Assembly (NCBI GenBank): GCA_016868355.1
Contig: VGHB01000001.1
Coordinates: forward strand, 186,001-250,000
Direction of reading: 5' to 3'
Source: Betaproteobacteria bacterium
GTDB lineage: Bacteria; Pseudomonadota; Gammaproteobacteria; Burkholderiales; Burkholderiaceae_C
Length of the DNA: 64,000 nt
The translations under genes were made by a program, and so were the position numbers. Below are positions 25,608 to 37,581 of the stretch, one piece after another. Every line of letters starts with the position of its first letter. Positions within the stretch are counted from its first letter, which is position 1. The notes under the pieces were generated by a model. The model was not told the origin of the DNA. It worked only from the letters and a program-made list of their open reading frames with translations, and ran no database searches.

Positions 25608-26431
25608 TGGTTCAGAGGCAGATGCCCACGCTTGTCTTTTCTCATGGAAACGGCTTTCCTGCGGGCACCTACGGCACTCTCTTCCAGGCCTGGCGTGAGG
25701 CGGGTTGGCAGGTGCGGGCCATCGAGCGCCTGGGGCACGACCCACGATTTCCAGTCACCTCCAATTGGCCCCACCTGCGCGACCAACTGATCGACTTCAC
25801 CGAACGGCAGTCCTCAGTACCGGTGTGGCTGGTGGGCCACTCGCTGGGTGGCCTTCTCAGCCTTATGGCAGCCTGTTGGAAGCCGCGCCTGATTCACGGC
25901 ATCGTCTTGTTGGATTCGCCCGTGATCACCGGGTGGCGCGCCCACAGCCTTCAGGTCATCAAGGCCAGCGGACTCATCAGCCGGGTTTCACCTGGCCGTT
26001 ACTCGCGCAAGCGTCGCCACCGCTGGGATAACCTAAATGCGGTGCGCGCGCACTTTCTGCGGCGAGCTTCATTTGCGCGCTGGGACCCGGCCGTGTTGGA
26101 AGACTACTGGCAACACGGCTTCGTGGCCCAGGACGGGGGCTGGTCATTGGCCTTCGACCGCGAGATTGAAACCCGTATCTACGACACCCTGCCCCACCAG
26201 CTGGGCTCGATGCTGCACCGGCATCCGCTGCGTTGCCCCATGGGCTTTATCGCCGGCAGTCATTCGGTGGAAATGCGCCAAGGTGGGGTTCTGAGCGCCA
26301 AGCGCTTGGCCGGTCCGTACTACCAGACGATCGAGGGCACACACCTTTTCCCCATGGAGAAGCCCCTGGAAACCGCGCATCGGGTGCTGGATCTCTTGAC
26401 CGCGATGAACGGCGGAGACCGGCCCCTATAA
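25607..26431 (+). CDS. Alpha/beta-hydrolase
   Basis: A 274-residue hydrolase with an oxyanion segment FSHGNGFPAGTYG near the N-terminus, nucleophile elbow GHSLGG (about residues 77-82), an acidic residue in the sheet (LLDSPVI) and a C-terminal histidine in EGTHLFPMEKP. No signal peptide is present, so it is probably cytosolic. The substrate is unknown. It is translationally coupled to mutS (TGATG), an arrangement seen in related genomes but with no obvious functional link. The last codons include the pyrG -10 candidate. Confidence 0.8.
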   Translation: MVQRQMPTLVFSHGNGFPAGTYGTLFQAWREAGWQVRAIERLGHDPRFPVTSNWPHLRDQLIDFTERQSSVPVWLVGHSLGGLLSLMAACWKPRLIHGIVLLDSPVITGWRAHSLQVIKASGLISRVSPGRYSRKRRHRWDNLNAVRAHFLRRASFARWDPAVLEDYWQHGFVAQDGGWSLAFDREIETRIYDTLPHQLGSMLHRHPLRCPMGFIAGSHSVEMRQGGVLSAKRLAGPYYQTIEGTHLFPMEKPLETAHRVLDLLTAMNGGDRPL

Positions 26432-26432
26432 T
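26427..26432 (+). promoter_or_regulatory. -10 promoter element for pyrG
   Basis: Perfect TATAAT overlapping the stop codon of the upstream hydrolase. It implies a leader of about 70 nt before ATG 26512. The best -35-like sequence (TTGACC, 26396-26401) is 25 bp away, too far for a normal sigma-70 promoter. Confidence 0.5.
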
Positions 26433-26472
26433 CTCGATTTCCACCTCGGCCCCGACCGCCGAGCCCGGCTGA

Positions 26473-30369
<3,897 letters not shown>

Positions 30370-30412
30370 GCCGGGCCGCCTTGCTCCACGCGCCGCGGAC
30401 ACGAGCACGACA

Positions 30413-30688
30413 ATGCGCTGGATCACCGTTACCCTGATGGCCCTGCTGGTGCTGGTGCAGGCCGACCTGTGGTTCAGCCGCAATGGCGTATTTCATGTCC
30501 GGGGCCTGCAGAGCCAATTGGGTGACGTGCGCCGGGATATTGATGCTGCCAGGGGCCGTAACGAGCAGGTGCAGGCTGAAGTGCACGACCTGCGGGAAGG
30601 CCTGGAGATGGTGGAGGAAAAGGCCCGTGCCGAGCTCGGTATGGTCAAGCGCGATGAGATCTACATTCAGGTCACGCCGCAACGCTGA
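30413..30688 (+). CDS. ftsB: Cell division protein FtsB
   Basis: A 91-residue bitopic membrane protein: a short cytoplasmic end, one transmembrane segment (about residues 4-21, ITVTLMALLVLVQADLWF), then a periplasmic coiled coil (about 30-70) ending in LGMVKRDEIYIQV. It forms the FtsQLB complex that licenses septal peptidoglycan synthesis. ATG at 30413 is chosen because it places the membrane segment at the N-terminus; the longer frame runs back into eno. Position after eno is conserved. The stop overlaps the pnuC ATG (TGATG). Confidence 0.93.
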   Translation: MRWITVTLMALLVLVQADLWFSRNGVFHVRGLQSQLGDVRRDIDAARGRNEQVQAEVHDLREGLEMVEEKARAELGMVKRDEIYIQVTPQR

Positions 30689-31332
30689 TGCCTGAGTTAT
30701 CTGACGGGCTGGGCCTGCTCAGGGCGCTGCCATCTGCCCTGCAGTCGGTGGACCTGGATGTCTGGGGCTCACCCGTCACCCGCGCCGAATGGCTGGGCGC
30801 TGCCCTTGGCCTTTGGATGGTGGTGTGCAATGCGCGGGTCCATCCGATGGGCTGGGTCCTGGCCATCCTAAGCTCGATCCTGTACGCCTTGGTTTTTCTG
30901 AACAGCCGCTTGTATGGGCAAGCGGCACTTCAGGCGGTGTTTGTGGTGATGGCGGCTTGGGGACTGTGGCAATGGGTGCGCCCATCATCGACCCCACAAG
31001 CCGCATTGCGTCCCCGCCCCGCCCCGCCCCAGGTGCAGCGCAACGCCCTATGGGCGGCCCTGCTGTTGTGGGGTCTCTTGGGCAGCCTGCTGGCCCGAAC
31101 CACCGATAACCCAGCACCCTATGCGGATGCGCTGCCCACTGCAGGCAGCCTCGTGGCCACTTGGCTGTTGGCACGGCAGTATCACGACAACTGGGTGGCC
31201 TGGCTGTTGGTCAATCTCAGCGCCTTGCTGCTGTTTGCTCAGCAGGGTCTATGGCCCACCGTGGCTTTGTATGCGGTGTTGGCGGTAATGTCAGGCTGGG
31301 GCTGGTGGATGTGGGGGCGGCGTTCTCCGTGA
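30688..31332 (+). CDS. pnuC: Nicotinamide riboside transporter PnuC
   Basis: A 214-residue membrane protein of the PnuC family with about seven hydrophobic segments and repeated tryptophan-rich motifs (WLGAALGLWMVVCNARVHPM, FVVMAAWGLWQW, VLAVMSGWGWW). PnuC imports nicotinamide riboside or a related vitamer by facilitated diffusion, trapped by intracellular phosphorylation. The next gene, overlapping by 4 bp, is the matching riboside kinase, which strongly supports nicotinamide riboside as substrate over thiamine or riboflavin. Confidence 0.9.
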   Translation: MPELSDGLGLLRALPSALQSVDLDVWGSPVTRAEWLGAALGLWMVVCNARVHPMGWVLAILSSILYALVFLNSRLYGQAALQAVFVVMAAWGLWQWVRPSSTPQAALRPRPAPPQVQRNALWAALLLWGLLGSLLARTTDNPAPYADALPTAGSLVATWLLARQYHDNWVAWLLVNLSALLLFAQQGLWPTVALYAVLAVMSGWGWWMWGRRSP

Positions 31333-31877
31333 AAAGACCAGCTGTGATCGCCATCGTCGGTGCCGAGAGCACCGGCAAGAGTGTACTGGCGCAGGATCTG
31401 GCGCAACACCTGCGCGACCACCATGGCATTCGCTGTGCTGCGGTAGACGAGTGGCTGCGCACCTGGTGTGTGCGCGAGGGCCGTACACCCCGATCTGAGG
31501 AGCAAGCCGCCATTGCGCAGGTGCAGTCGCAGCGCATTCAGGCAGCAGCGATGCAGTACGACATGGTGGTGGCCGACACCACAGCCCTGATGACGGCGGT
31601 CTACAGCGAGTGGCTATTTCAGGACCGGTCCTTGCGCGCAGCTGCACAAGCACAGCACCGTCGCTACGCTCTGACGCTGGTCACCGCCAATGACCTTCCA
31701 TGGCAAGCAGATGGCCTGCAACGGGACGGCCCGCAAATGCGTGAGCCGGTGCGGCACTTGATCCTGCAGATGCTGCAAGAAGCGGCCGTAGACCATGGAG
31801 AGGTCTCAGGGTCGGGTTCGGCCCGCCTGGTCAACGCTTTAAGCCTGGTGAAAAGCCGCATGGGCTTGGCTGAATAA
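31329..31877 (+). CDS. nadR: Nicotinamide riboside kinase (NadR-type P-loop kinase)
   Basis: A 182-residue P-loop kinase with Walker A GAESTGKS (residues 11-18), the DEWLRTW switch block and VVADTTALMTAVYSEW, matching the C-terminal ribosylnicotinamide kinase domain of NadR. It lacks the N-terminal repressor and NMN adenylyltransferase domains of E. coli NadR, so it should make NMN from imported nicotinamide riboside but not NAD. GTG at 31329 overlaps the pnuC stop by 4 bp, coupling transporter and trapping kinase. It converges with hslO, with only 27 bp and no clear terminator between. Confidence 0.85.
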   Translation: MKRPAVIAIVGAESTGKSVLAQDLAQHLRDHHGIRCAAVDEWLRTWCVREGRTPRSEEQAAIAQVQSQRIQAAAMQYDMVVADTTALMTAVYSEWLFQDRSLRAAAQAQHRRYALTLVTANDLPWQADGLQRDGPQMREPVRHLILQMLQEAAVDHGEVSGSGSARLVNALSLVKSRMGLAE

Positions 31878-31904
31878 CCGCTGAGGGCTTGCGACGGGCC
31901 GCGC

Positions 31905-32876
31905 CTACTGCACCGACTTGGATGCCGGCGGCTGGTTAGAGTCGGGGGTAAATAACTGCTCGATATCGACCGCATCAAAGGCATAGCGGGCCCCGCAGAA
32001 CTCACAAGCAATGTCCACCTGCCCACGCTCTTGCAAGATGCTCAGGCTTTCCTCATGCCCAAGGCCGCTGAGCATCCGACGCACCCTCTGGCGTGAACAG
32101 CGGCAGGCAAATTTCGGTCGCAAGGGCTCGAAGTGGCGTACAGCCTCTTCGCAAAACAGCCGCCGCAGGATGGTGTCGATGTCCAGGCTCAGCAGTTCTT
32201 CGCGGCTCAAGGTGGCCACCAGGTGCGCGATGCGATTGAAGTCTTCTGACTGCCCAATGGCCTCCTCGTCGCTCTTCCAGTTCGACCCGCTCAAATTATT
32301 CTGGCCCCCGACGGGCAAGCGCTGGATGAGCAAGCCAGCGGCGATGTGGTCATTGGCGGCCAGGACCAATCGCGTGTCCAGCTGCTCGGACTGCAGCATG
32401 TAGTGCTCTAGAACCTCGGACACATTCTGCAGCGGTTCACGGTGGTCGCCGTGAAGAGGAACGACCCCTTGATAAGGTTGCTGTCGGGGCAAGCGGTCCC
32501 TGGGATCCAAGGTGATGGCACATCGTCCCTGCCCGTGCACATTGAACAGGGCTTCAAGCCGTGCCCCCTCGGGGACCCGGTCTTGCACCGTTGCCGTGGC
32601 TCTGAAGCTGAGGTCGGACTGCACCTCGGCCACAGCCAAGCGCACTGGGCCATCACCCTGCACCTGCAAAATGAGCGCGCCGTTGAACTTGATATTGGAC
32701 TGCATGAGCACCGCCGCTGCGGCCATCTCACCAAGCAGACTGCGCACCGGCTCGGGATACTCGCCCGATTCGGCCTGCGCGCGGCGTTTGAGCAGGTCCT
32801 GCCAGGAATCGGTCAGCCTTACCACCATGCCCCGCACCGGCAGTCCCTCAAACAGGAATTTACGCAACTCGCTCAT
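31905..32876 (-). CDS. hslO: Redox-regulated chaperone Hsp33
   Basis: A 323-residue holdase chaperone activated by oxidative unfolding. The zinc-binding C-terminal switch has C258, C260 (FACRCS) and C291, C294 (CEFCGARY), the CxC...CxxC pattern of Hsp33. Oxidation releases zinc and exposes the client-binding surface. It is full length. The start lies within 15 bp of the divergent DUF455 gene start, so each promoter must sit inside the other gene. Confidence 0.95.
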   Translation of the reverse strand: MSELRKFLFEGLPVRGMVVRLTDSWQDLLKRRAQAESGEYPEPVRSLLGEMAAAAVLMQSNIKFNGALILQVQGDGPVRLAVAEVQSDLSFRATATVQDRVPEGARLEALFNVHGQGRCAITLDPRDRLPRQQPYQGVVPLHGDHREPLQNVSEVLEHYMLQSEQLDTRLVLAANDHIAAGLLIQRLPVGGQNNLSGSNWKSDEEAIGQSEDFNRIAHLVATLSREELLSLDIDTILRRLFCEEAVRHFEPLRPKFACRCSRQRVRRMLSGLGHEESLSILQERGQVDIACEFCGARYAFDAVDIEQLFTPDSNQPPASKSVQ

Positions 32877-32891
32877 GCGATGATTCTAGGG

Positions 32892-33719
32892 ATGGACATG
32901 CGCGAGCGTGCGCTGCAGGCCTTGTTGCAGCGCGAACCCGAACAAAAAGCAGCGGCGGTGACGGCATTGCACGATGATTGGCTGGCCCAACGCGTGCCGC
33001 TATGGCCCCATGCGGTGCTCACAGTACCCATGGACAGCCTGGCCTGCAACGCCCTACCCGGCCGCCCTGAGCACCCCCGTTTAGTGGCACCGCGCGACCT
33101 TCCCCAGCGCTCACCCCAGACGCCTGCTGGCCACGCAGCGCTGATTCATGCCGTGGCGCATATCGAGTTCAATGCGATCAACCTGGCGCTGGATGCCGTT
33201 TGGCGATTCCCTGATTTGCCGCAGGCGTTTTATGGCGATTGGTTACGCGTAGCACGCGAAGAGGCGCTGCACTTCAGCTTGTTGCAGGCTCACCTGCACG
33301 CCCTTGGTTATTCCTATGGGGACTTTGAGGCGCACGATGGGCTGTGGATGATGGCAGCCAAGACCGCCTCGGATGTGGTGGCACGCATGGCCTTGGTGCC
33401 GCGATTGTTGGAGGCCAGAGGCCTAGATGTCACGCCACTTATGCAGGCACGGCTGGCCCGTTCCGGGGATATGCGTGCGGTGGAGATCCTGAGCCTGATC
33501 TTGAGGGATGAGGTTGGACATGTGGAAGTGGGCAACCGCTGGTACCACCATCTGTGCGCACAAAGAAGGCTTGAGCCACTGGCCCACTTTCGACAACTCG
33601 CCCGCCACTACCAGGCGCCCAAGCCCAGACCGCCCTTCAACTTGGATGCGCGCCGGCGAGCAGGTTTTGAAGAGGTCGAGTTACAGGCCTTGAATGAAAT
33701 CGCAGCCCATCCGGACTGA
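32892..33719 (+). CDS. DUF455 ferritin-like protein
   Basis: A 275-residue protein of the DUF455 family. It has paired ExxH-type di-iron motifs of a ferritin-like four-helix bundle: AHIEFNAINLALD (about residues 93-105), REEALHFSLLQAHL (about 124-137) and LRDEVGHVEVGNRWY (about 206-220). The family's reaction is not established; some members are described as tRNA hydroxylase-like. ATG at 32892 gives the usual start MDMRERALQALL; an in-frame ATG at 32880 would add four residues. A 400-bp upstream open extension inside hslO antisense is rejected. Confidence 0.82.
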   Translation: MDMRERALQALLQREPEQKAAAVTALHDDWLAQRVPLWPHAVLTVPMDSLACNALPGRPEHPRLVAPRDLPQRSPQTPAGHAALIHAVAHIEFNAINLALDAVWRFPDLPQAFYGDWLRVAREEALHFSLLQAHLHALGYSYGDFEAHDGLWMMAAKTASDVVARMALVPRLLEARGLDVTPLMQARLARSGDMRAVEILSLILRDEVGHVEVGNRWYHHLCAQRRLEPLAHFRQLARHYQAPKPRPPFNLDARRRAGFEEVELQALNEIAAHPD

Positions 33720-33752
33720 GAACGGGGCTGAGTTGGCCTTGGCCGGCCACCT

Positions 33753-34688
33753 TCATCCGCGCGGGTGGTGCCGCTGATGCAATTGCCGCAAGCGCTCCCG
33801 GGCGACATGGGTGTATATGGTCGTCGTTGAGATGTCAGCATGACCCAACAGCATCTGCACCACACGCAAATCGGCACCGTGGTTGAGCAGGTGGGTGGCA
33901 AAGGCATGTCGGATTGTGTGGGGCGACAAGGGGACCCTCACTCCGGCCCTCACCGCATACTGCTTGAGCAGGGTCCAAAACATTTGGCGAGTCATGGGGC
34001 CGCCACGCACCGTCACAAACAAGGCCTCACTAACCTGCCCTTTGAGGATTGGTGCGCGACCTTCAGCAAGGTATTTCATGATCCATCGCCGCGCCTCGTC
34101 TCCAAAGGGCACCAGCCGCTCCCGCGCGCCTTTGCCCATGACCTTGAGCACGCCATCTTGCAGGCCCAACTGCACCGACTTTAGAGCCACCAGCTCCGTC
34201 ACGCGCAGCCCACTGGCATACAGCAGTTCCAACATGGCCCTGTCCCGCAGACCCAGCGGTTTGGCCGTATCGGGCGCTGTCAACAAGGCTTCTACCTGTG
34301 CCTCTGTCAGAGTTTTGGGCACCCGCAGCGCTTGCTTGCTGCTGCCCATCTTGAGGGTGGGGTCCTGGGTGATCAACCGCTCGCGCAGAGCCCAGCGAAA
34401 AAACCGCTTGAACACACTGGTGCGCCGGTTGACAGTCGCGGCCTGCGACTGGGCATGGCGCTGCGCCATATAGGCCAACAGCTGCGTTTCACTGGAGGCG
34501 AGGAACCCTTGGTCACCGGGATAGGCCAAGTGCCACCACTGCGCGTAGAGCTGCAGGTCGCGCCGGTAGGCCGCCAAGGTCAAGGCGCTCAGGCCATCTT
34601 CAAGCCAAAGTGCGTCCAGAAACCGGTCCACTATGCCTGCGCTGGTTGCAGGCAAAGCGGGCTTGAGCTCAGCGGGGGTTGACGCCAT
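33753..34688 (-). CDS. xerD: Site-specific tyrosine recombinase XerD
   Basis: A 311-residue recombinase that, with XerC, resolves chromosome dimers at dif. The N-terminal SAM-like domain (FLDALWLEDGLSALTLAAYR) is followed by the catalytic domain with the R-K-H-R-H-Y set: R in ASGLRVTELVAL, HTIRHAFATHLLNHGAD, LLGHADISTTTIYTHV (Tyr nucleophile). XerD rather than XerC is judged from overall resemblance. ATG at 34688 gives MASTPAELKPALPAT; an earlier ATG at 34733 would add 15 cysteine-rich residues and is less likely. It converges with the DUF455 gene. Confidence 0.92.
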   Translation of the reverse strand: MASTPAELKPALPATSAGIVDRFLDALWLEDGLSALTLAAYRRDLQLYAQWWHLAYPGDQGFLASSETQLLAYMAQRHAQSQAATVNRRTSVFKRFFRWALRERLITQDPTLKMGSSKQALRVPKTLTEAQVEALLTAPDTAKPLGLRDRAMLELLYASGLRVTELVALKSVQLGLQDGVLKVMGKGARERLVPFGDEARRWIMKYLAEGRAPILKGQVSEALFVTVRGGPMTRQMFWTLLKQYAVRAGVRVPLSPHTIRHAFATHLLNHGADLRVVQMLLGHADISTTTIYTHVARERLRQLHQRHHPRG

Positions 34689-34771
34689 TGCGGACTTCAG
34701 CAGAGGCGGGGCTGCGCAACACTGGCACGACACACCTGTAATAGGTGGTACCCGCGCTGGCCAAGCGGAAC

Positions 34772-35755
34772 TCAGTCGAGTTTGAGCTTCTGCTCGGCAA
34801 CCACTTTCTTGTAGACATCGAATTCGGCCTTGATCTGGTCGGCAAACTGCGCAGGCGTGTTGCCGATGACCAAGGAGCCGGTGTCTTCAATACGCTTGCG
34901 CACCGAGGCATCTTCCAAGACCTTTCGCACGGCCGCGTTGATCTTGTCGACCAGGTCTTTGGGCATTCCCTTGGGTCCGAGGATGCCGTAGTAGGCCATG
35001 CGGTTAACCGGCTCCAGACCCACTTCCTTGAAGGTCGGCACATTGGGCAGTTGGCTTAGGCGCTGCGGCGCGGCCACCACCATAGGCACCAAGCGGTTGT
35101 CCCTTATAAAGGGCAGGGCCGAGGGCATATTGTCGAAGATCACCGGCACCTGTCCCGCTACGGTGTCGTTGAGTGCGGGGCCCGCGCCGCGATACGGAAT
35201 GTGCAGAACAAAGGTCTTGGACAGGCTCTTGTAGAGCTCCATCTGCAGATGGCCAATGCCGCCCGTGCCGGAGCTGGCGTAGCTGTATTTGCCGGGCGAC
35301 TTCCTCAGCTCGGCCAGGAAACCAGCGTAGTCACGTGCCGGAAAACCAGGGTGCACGGCAATCACGTTGGGCGTGGCTGCAATGTTGATCACCGGCGTGA
35401 AGTCAGTGATGGGGTCGTAGCCGATGCGGACGTTGATGGCCGGATTGGCCGCCGTGGTCGAAACCGTGGCCATCCCCAAAACGTAGCCATCTGCGGCTGC
35501 GCGAACGACCTCAAGCGCGCCCACCGAGCCACCGCCACCGGCGCGGTTTTCCACCACCACGCTGCCCCCCAAGGCTACACCGAGCTTCTCGGCCACGATA
35601 CGGGCCACGATGTCGGTGGTACCCCCCGGTGCAAAGGGTACGACCAGCCGCACCGGCTTGTTGGGATAGGCCGCCTGCGCCCAAGCGGCTGCAGGCACCG
35701 CGCTGATGGCCACCACAGCCGCGGCAGACAGGAATTTGAGGGCTAGACGCTTCAT
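34772..35755 (-). CDS. Bug-family tripartite tricarboxylate transporter receptor
   Basis: A 327-residue periplasmic receptor of the Bug/TctC family. The Sec signal peptide [20 protein letters not shown] ends near AWAQA (about residue 28). The mature protein starts [20 protein letters not shown] and has the [15 protein letters not shown]-like [16 protein letters not shown] loop that binds a carboxylate ligand. No tctA or tctB membrane genes are adjacent, which is usual for the many orphan Bug proteins of Burkholderiales. The ligand is unknown. The 127 bp to queG show no gene. Confidence 0.92.
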   Translation of the reverse strand: MKRLALKFLSAAAVVAISAVPAAAWAQAAYPNKPVRLVVPFAPGGTTDIVARIVAEKLGVALGGSVVVENRAGGGGSVGALEVVRAAADGYVLGMATVSTTAANPAINVRIGYDPITDFTPVINIAATPNVIAVHPGFPARDYAGFLAELRKSPGKYSYASSGTGGIGHLQMELYKSLSKTFVLHIPYRGAGPALNDTVAGQVPVIFDNMPSALPFIRDNRLVPMVVAAPQRLSQLPNVPTFKEVGLEPVNRMAYYGILGPKGMPKDLVDKINAAVRKVLEDASVRKRIEDTGSLVIGNTPAQFADQIKAEFDVYKKVVAEQKLKLD

Positions 35756-35883
35756 GCATTAAACTCCGAATAGTCAAAGAACAAGATTATCGCCGGCGCG
35801 GGTAACGCCCCGAGCGCAAGCGCCCGAAAGCATCGAGGAATCGCACACGCCTACACACTAGGGATCACCCGAGGCTTGCGGCC

Positions 35884-37107
35884 TCAAGCCGGCCCGGGCG
35901 GCTCAAGTGCCCACAGAATGTGCTCCCGCACCAGGGCGCTTGCTTCGGGCATGGCCGCCCGCAGGGTGGCGCGGGCGGCTTCGCACCACGCAGCGCTGGA
36001 GCGACCAGGCGATTGGCGCAGTCCGTTGCCCAGCGCCACGGCCAGGTTACGTCGCCAACGCTCGTAGCCAATGCGTCGGATGGCGCTGCCTTCAGTGTGT
36101 CGCAGGAAGTCCGTCTCAGACCAGCTCCACAAGCTTAGCAGCTGCGGATCTTGCATTCCCCGGCGAACCTGGAAGTCCGGCACCGGGCTTCGCTGTGCAT
36201 ACTTGTTCCAAGGGCAAACCAACTGGCAGTCATCACAGCCGTAGATTCGGTTGCCGATCAAAGGGCGCAAGCTTGGGTCGATCGCCCCGTGGTGCTCGAT
36301 GGTCAGGTAGCTGATGCAACGGCGGGCATCCAGCCGGTAGGGCGCCACGATGGCCCCCGTGGGACAGGCCTCAATGCAAGCACTGCACTGGCCACAGTGA
36401 TCGCTGATCGGCGGCGTCAATGGCAGGGGAAGGTCGACAAACAATTCCCCCAGAAAAAAGAACGAGCCGCCTTCACGGTTGATCAGTAAGGTGTGTTTTC
36501 CGCGCCAGCCCAGGCCACTGCGCTGGGCCAGTTCCACCTCGGCCACGGGCGCCGAATCGGTGAAGGCCCGGTGTCCGAACGGGCCAATACGCGCCTGCAA
36601 GCCCTGCGCCAAACGGGCCAATCGCTGGCGCAGCACCTTGTGGTAGTCGCGCCCCCGCGCGTACACAGACACCACGCCACACTCGGGGCGTTGCAGCACA
36701 GCCCACTCGCGTTCGCGCCAGTCTGGGTCAGGGTCAGCCGGCGCGACTGCCACCCCAGGGCCCAGTTGGCAGGCTTTGCCCTCAGTTACTTTCACAGCGC
36801 CAGGCAGGTAGTCCATACGGGCGGTCACCACCCGCACCGTACCCGGCACCAGTTCAGCTGGACGAAAGCGCTTAAGCCCATGTTCGGCCATGTAATGCAT
36901 CGTGCCGGCAAAGCCGGCCTCCAACCAGGCCCGATAGCCGGGCTCGGCGCTGCTCAGGTCCACATCGGCCACGGCTATCTGTGAAAATCCCAAGGAATGC
37001 GCATCGGCCTGCAAACCAAGCCATATCGCTTGCGGCTGCAGCGGTTGATCCACCCCTTCCAAAGGGGCGGGCCCTGAGCGCGAACCCTGTGGTGCACCGT
37101 GACGCAT
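35884..37107 (-). CDS. queG: Epoxyqueuosine reductase QueG
   Basis: A 407-residue cobalamin-dependent enzyme with two [4Fe-4S] clusters that performs the last step of queuosine synthesis in tRNA. Cluster motifs are CGQCSACIEACPTGAI and GCDDCQLVCPWNKYA. The first half is the cobalamin-binding domain (AVLQRPECGVVSVYARGRDYHKVL spans part of it). The first 25 residues look like a dispensable extension. The start overlaps the divergent tsaE start by 9 bp, so a shorter non-ATG start is possible. Confidence 0.93.
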   Translation of the reverse strand: MRHGAPQGSRSGPAPLEGVDQPLQPQAIWLGLQADAHSLGFSQIAVADVDLSSAEPGYRAWLEAGFAGTMHYMAEHGLKRFRPAELVPGTVRVVTARMDYLPGAVKVTEGKACQLGPGVAVAPADPDPDWREREWAVLQRPECGVVSVYARGRDYHKVLRQRLARLAQGLQARIGPFGHRAFTDSAPVAEVELAQRSGLGWRGKHTLLINREGGSFFFLGELFVDLPLPLTPPISDHCGQCSACIEACPTGAIVAPYRLDARRCISYLTIEHHGAIDPSLRPLIGNRIYGCDDCQLVCPWNKYAQRSPVPDFQVRRGMQDPQLLSLWSWSETDFLRHTEGSAIRRIGYERWRRNLAVALGNGLRQSPGRSSAAWCEAARATLRAAMPEASALVREHILWALEPPGPA

Positions 37108-37581
37108 AGCCCGATTCTAGAAACTGCCACCTTGCACTGGTCTGATGAAGCGGCCTGCGCCCGGGCTGCTGCCGCCTTGGCCGCCGCGGCACCCCAAGAC
37201 GCGGTCATCACCCTTGAAGGCGGGCTGGGTGCAGGCAAGACCACGTTCGTACGGCATTTCCTGCAGGCGCTGGGCGTGCAAGGCCACATCAGGAGCCCCA
37301 CCTACACGGTGATGGAAAGTTACGACGTCGGCTGGCCCATATCCCATTTTGACTTTTACAGGTTTGAAGGCCCGCAGGAATGGGAAGACGCGGGTTTTCG
37401 AGATGTGTTTGCCCTGCCTGGGTTGAAGCTGTGCGAGTGGCCACAGAAGGTACAAGTGATGATGCCGGCGCGAGACTTAACCCTGCATCTGCACGCCGAT
37501 GAGCAGGGCCGCCGGCATGTGCGGCTACACGCCTGCAGCGCATTGGGTTGCCGGTTGGCGCGAGCGATAAGGTCGTCATGA
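37099..37581 (+). CDS. tsaE: tRNA t6A threonylcarbamoyladenosine protein TsaE
   Basis: A 160-residue P-loop ATPase that works with TsaD and TsaB to install t6A at position 37 of ANN-decoding tRNAs. Walker A is GGLGAGKTTFVRHF (about residues 41-54), followed by SPTYTVMESY and HFDFYRF. GTG at 37099 is the only sensible start and overlaps the queG start region by 9 bp. The 3' end overlaps amiC by 4 bp (ATGA), a gene order conserved in proteobacteria. Confidence 0.93.
   Translation: MTHSPILETATLHWSDEAACARAAAALAAAAPQDAVITLEGGLGAGKTTFVRHFLQALGVQGHIRSPTYTVMESYDVGWPISHFDFYRFEGPQEWEDAGFRDVFALPGLKLCEWPQKVQVMMPARDLTLHLHADEQGRRHVRLHACSALGCRLARAIRSS

Noticed and set aside
31878-31904. Terminator between the riboside kinase and hslO
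   Set aside because: The 27-bp convergent gap has no stable stem followed by a T-tract.
32442-32891. Upstream extension of the DUF455 protein
   Set aside because: It is antisense to hslO, and DUF455 homology begins only at about 32892.
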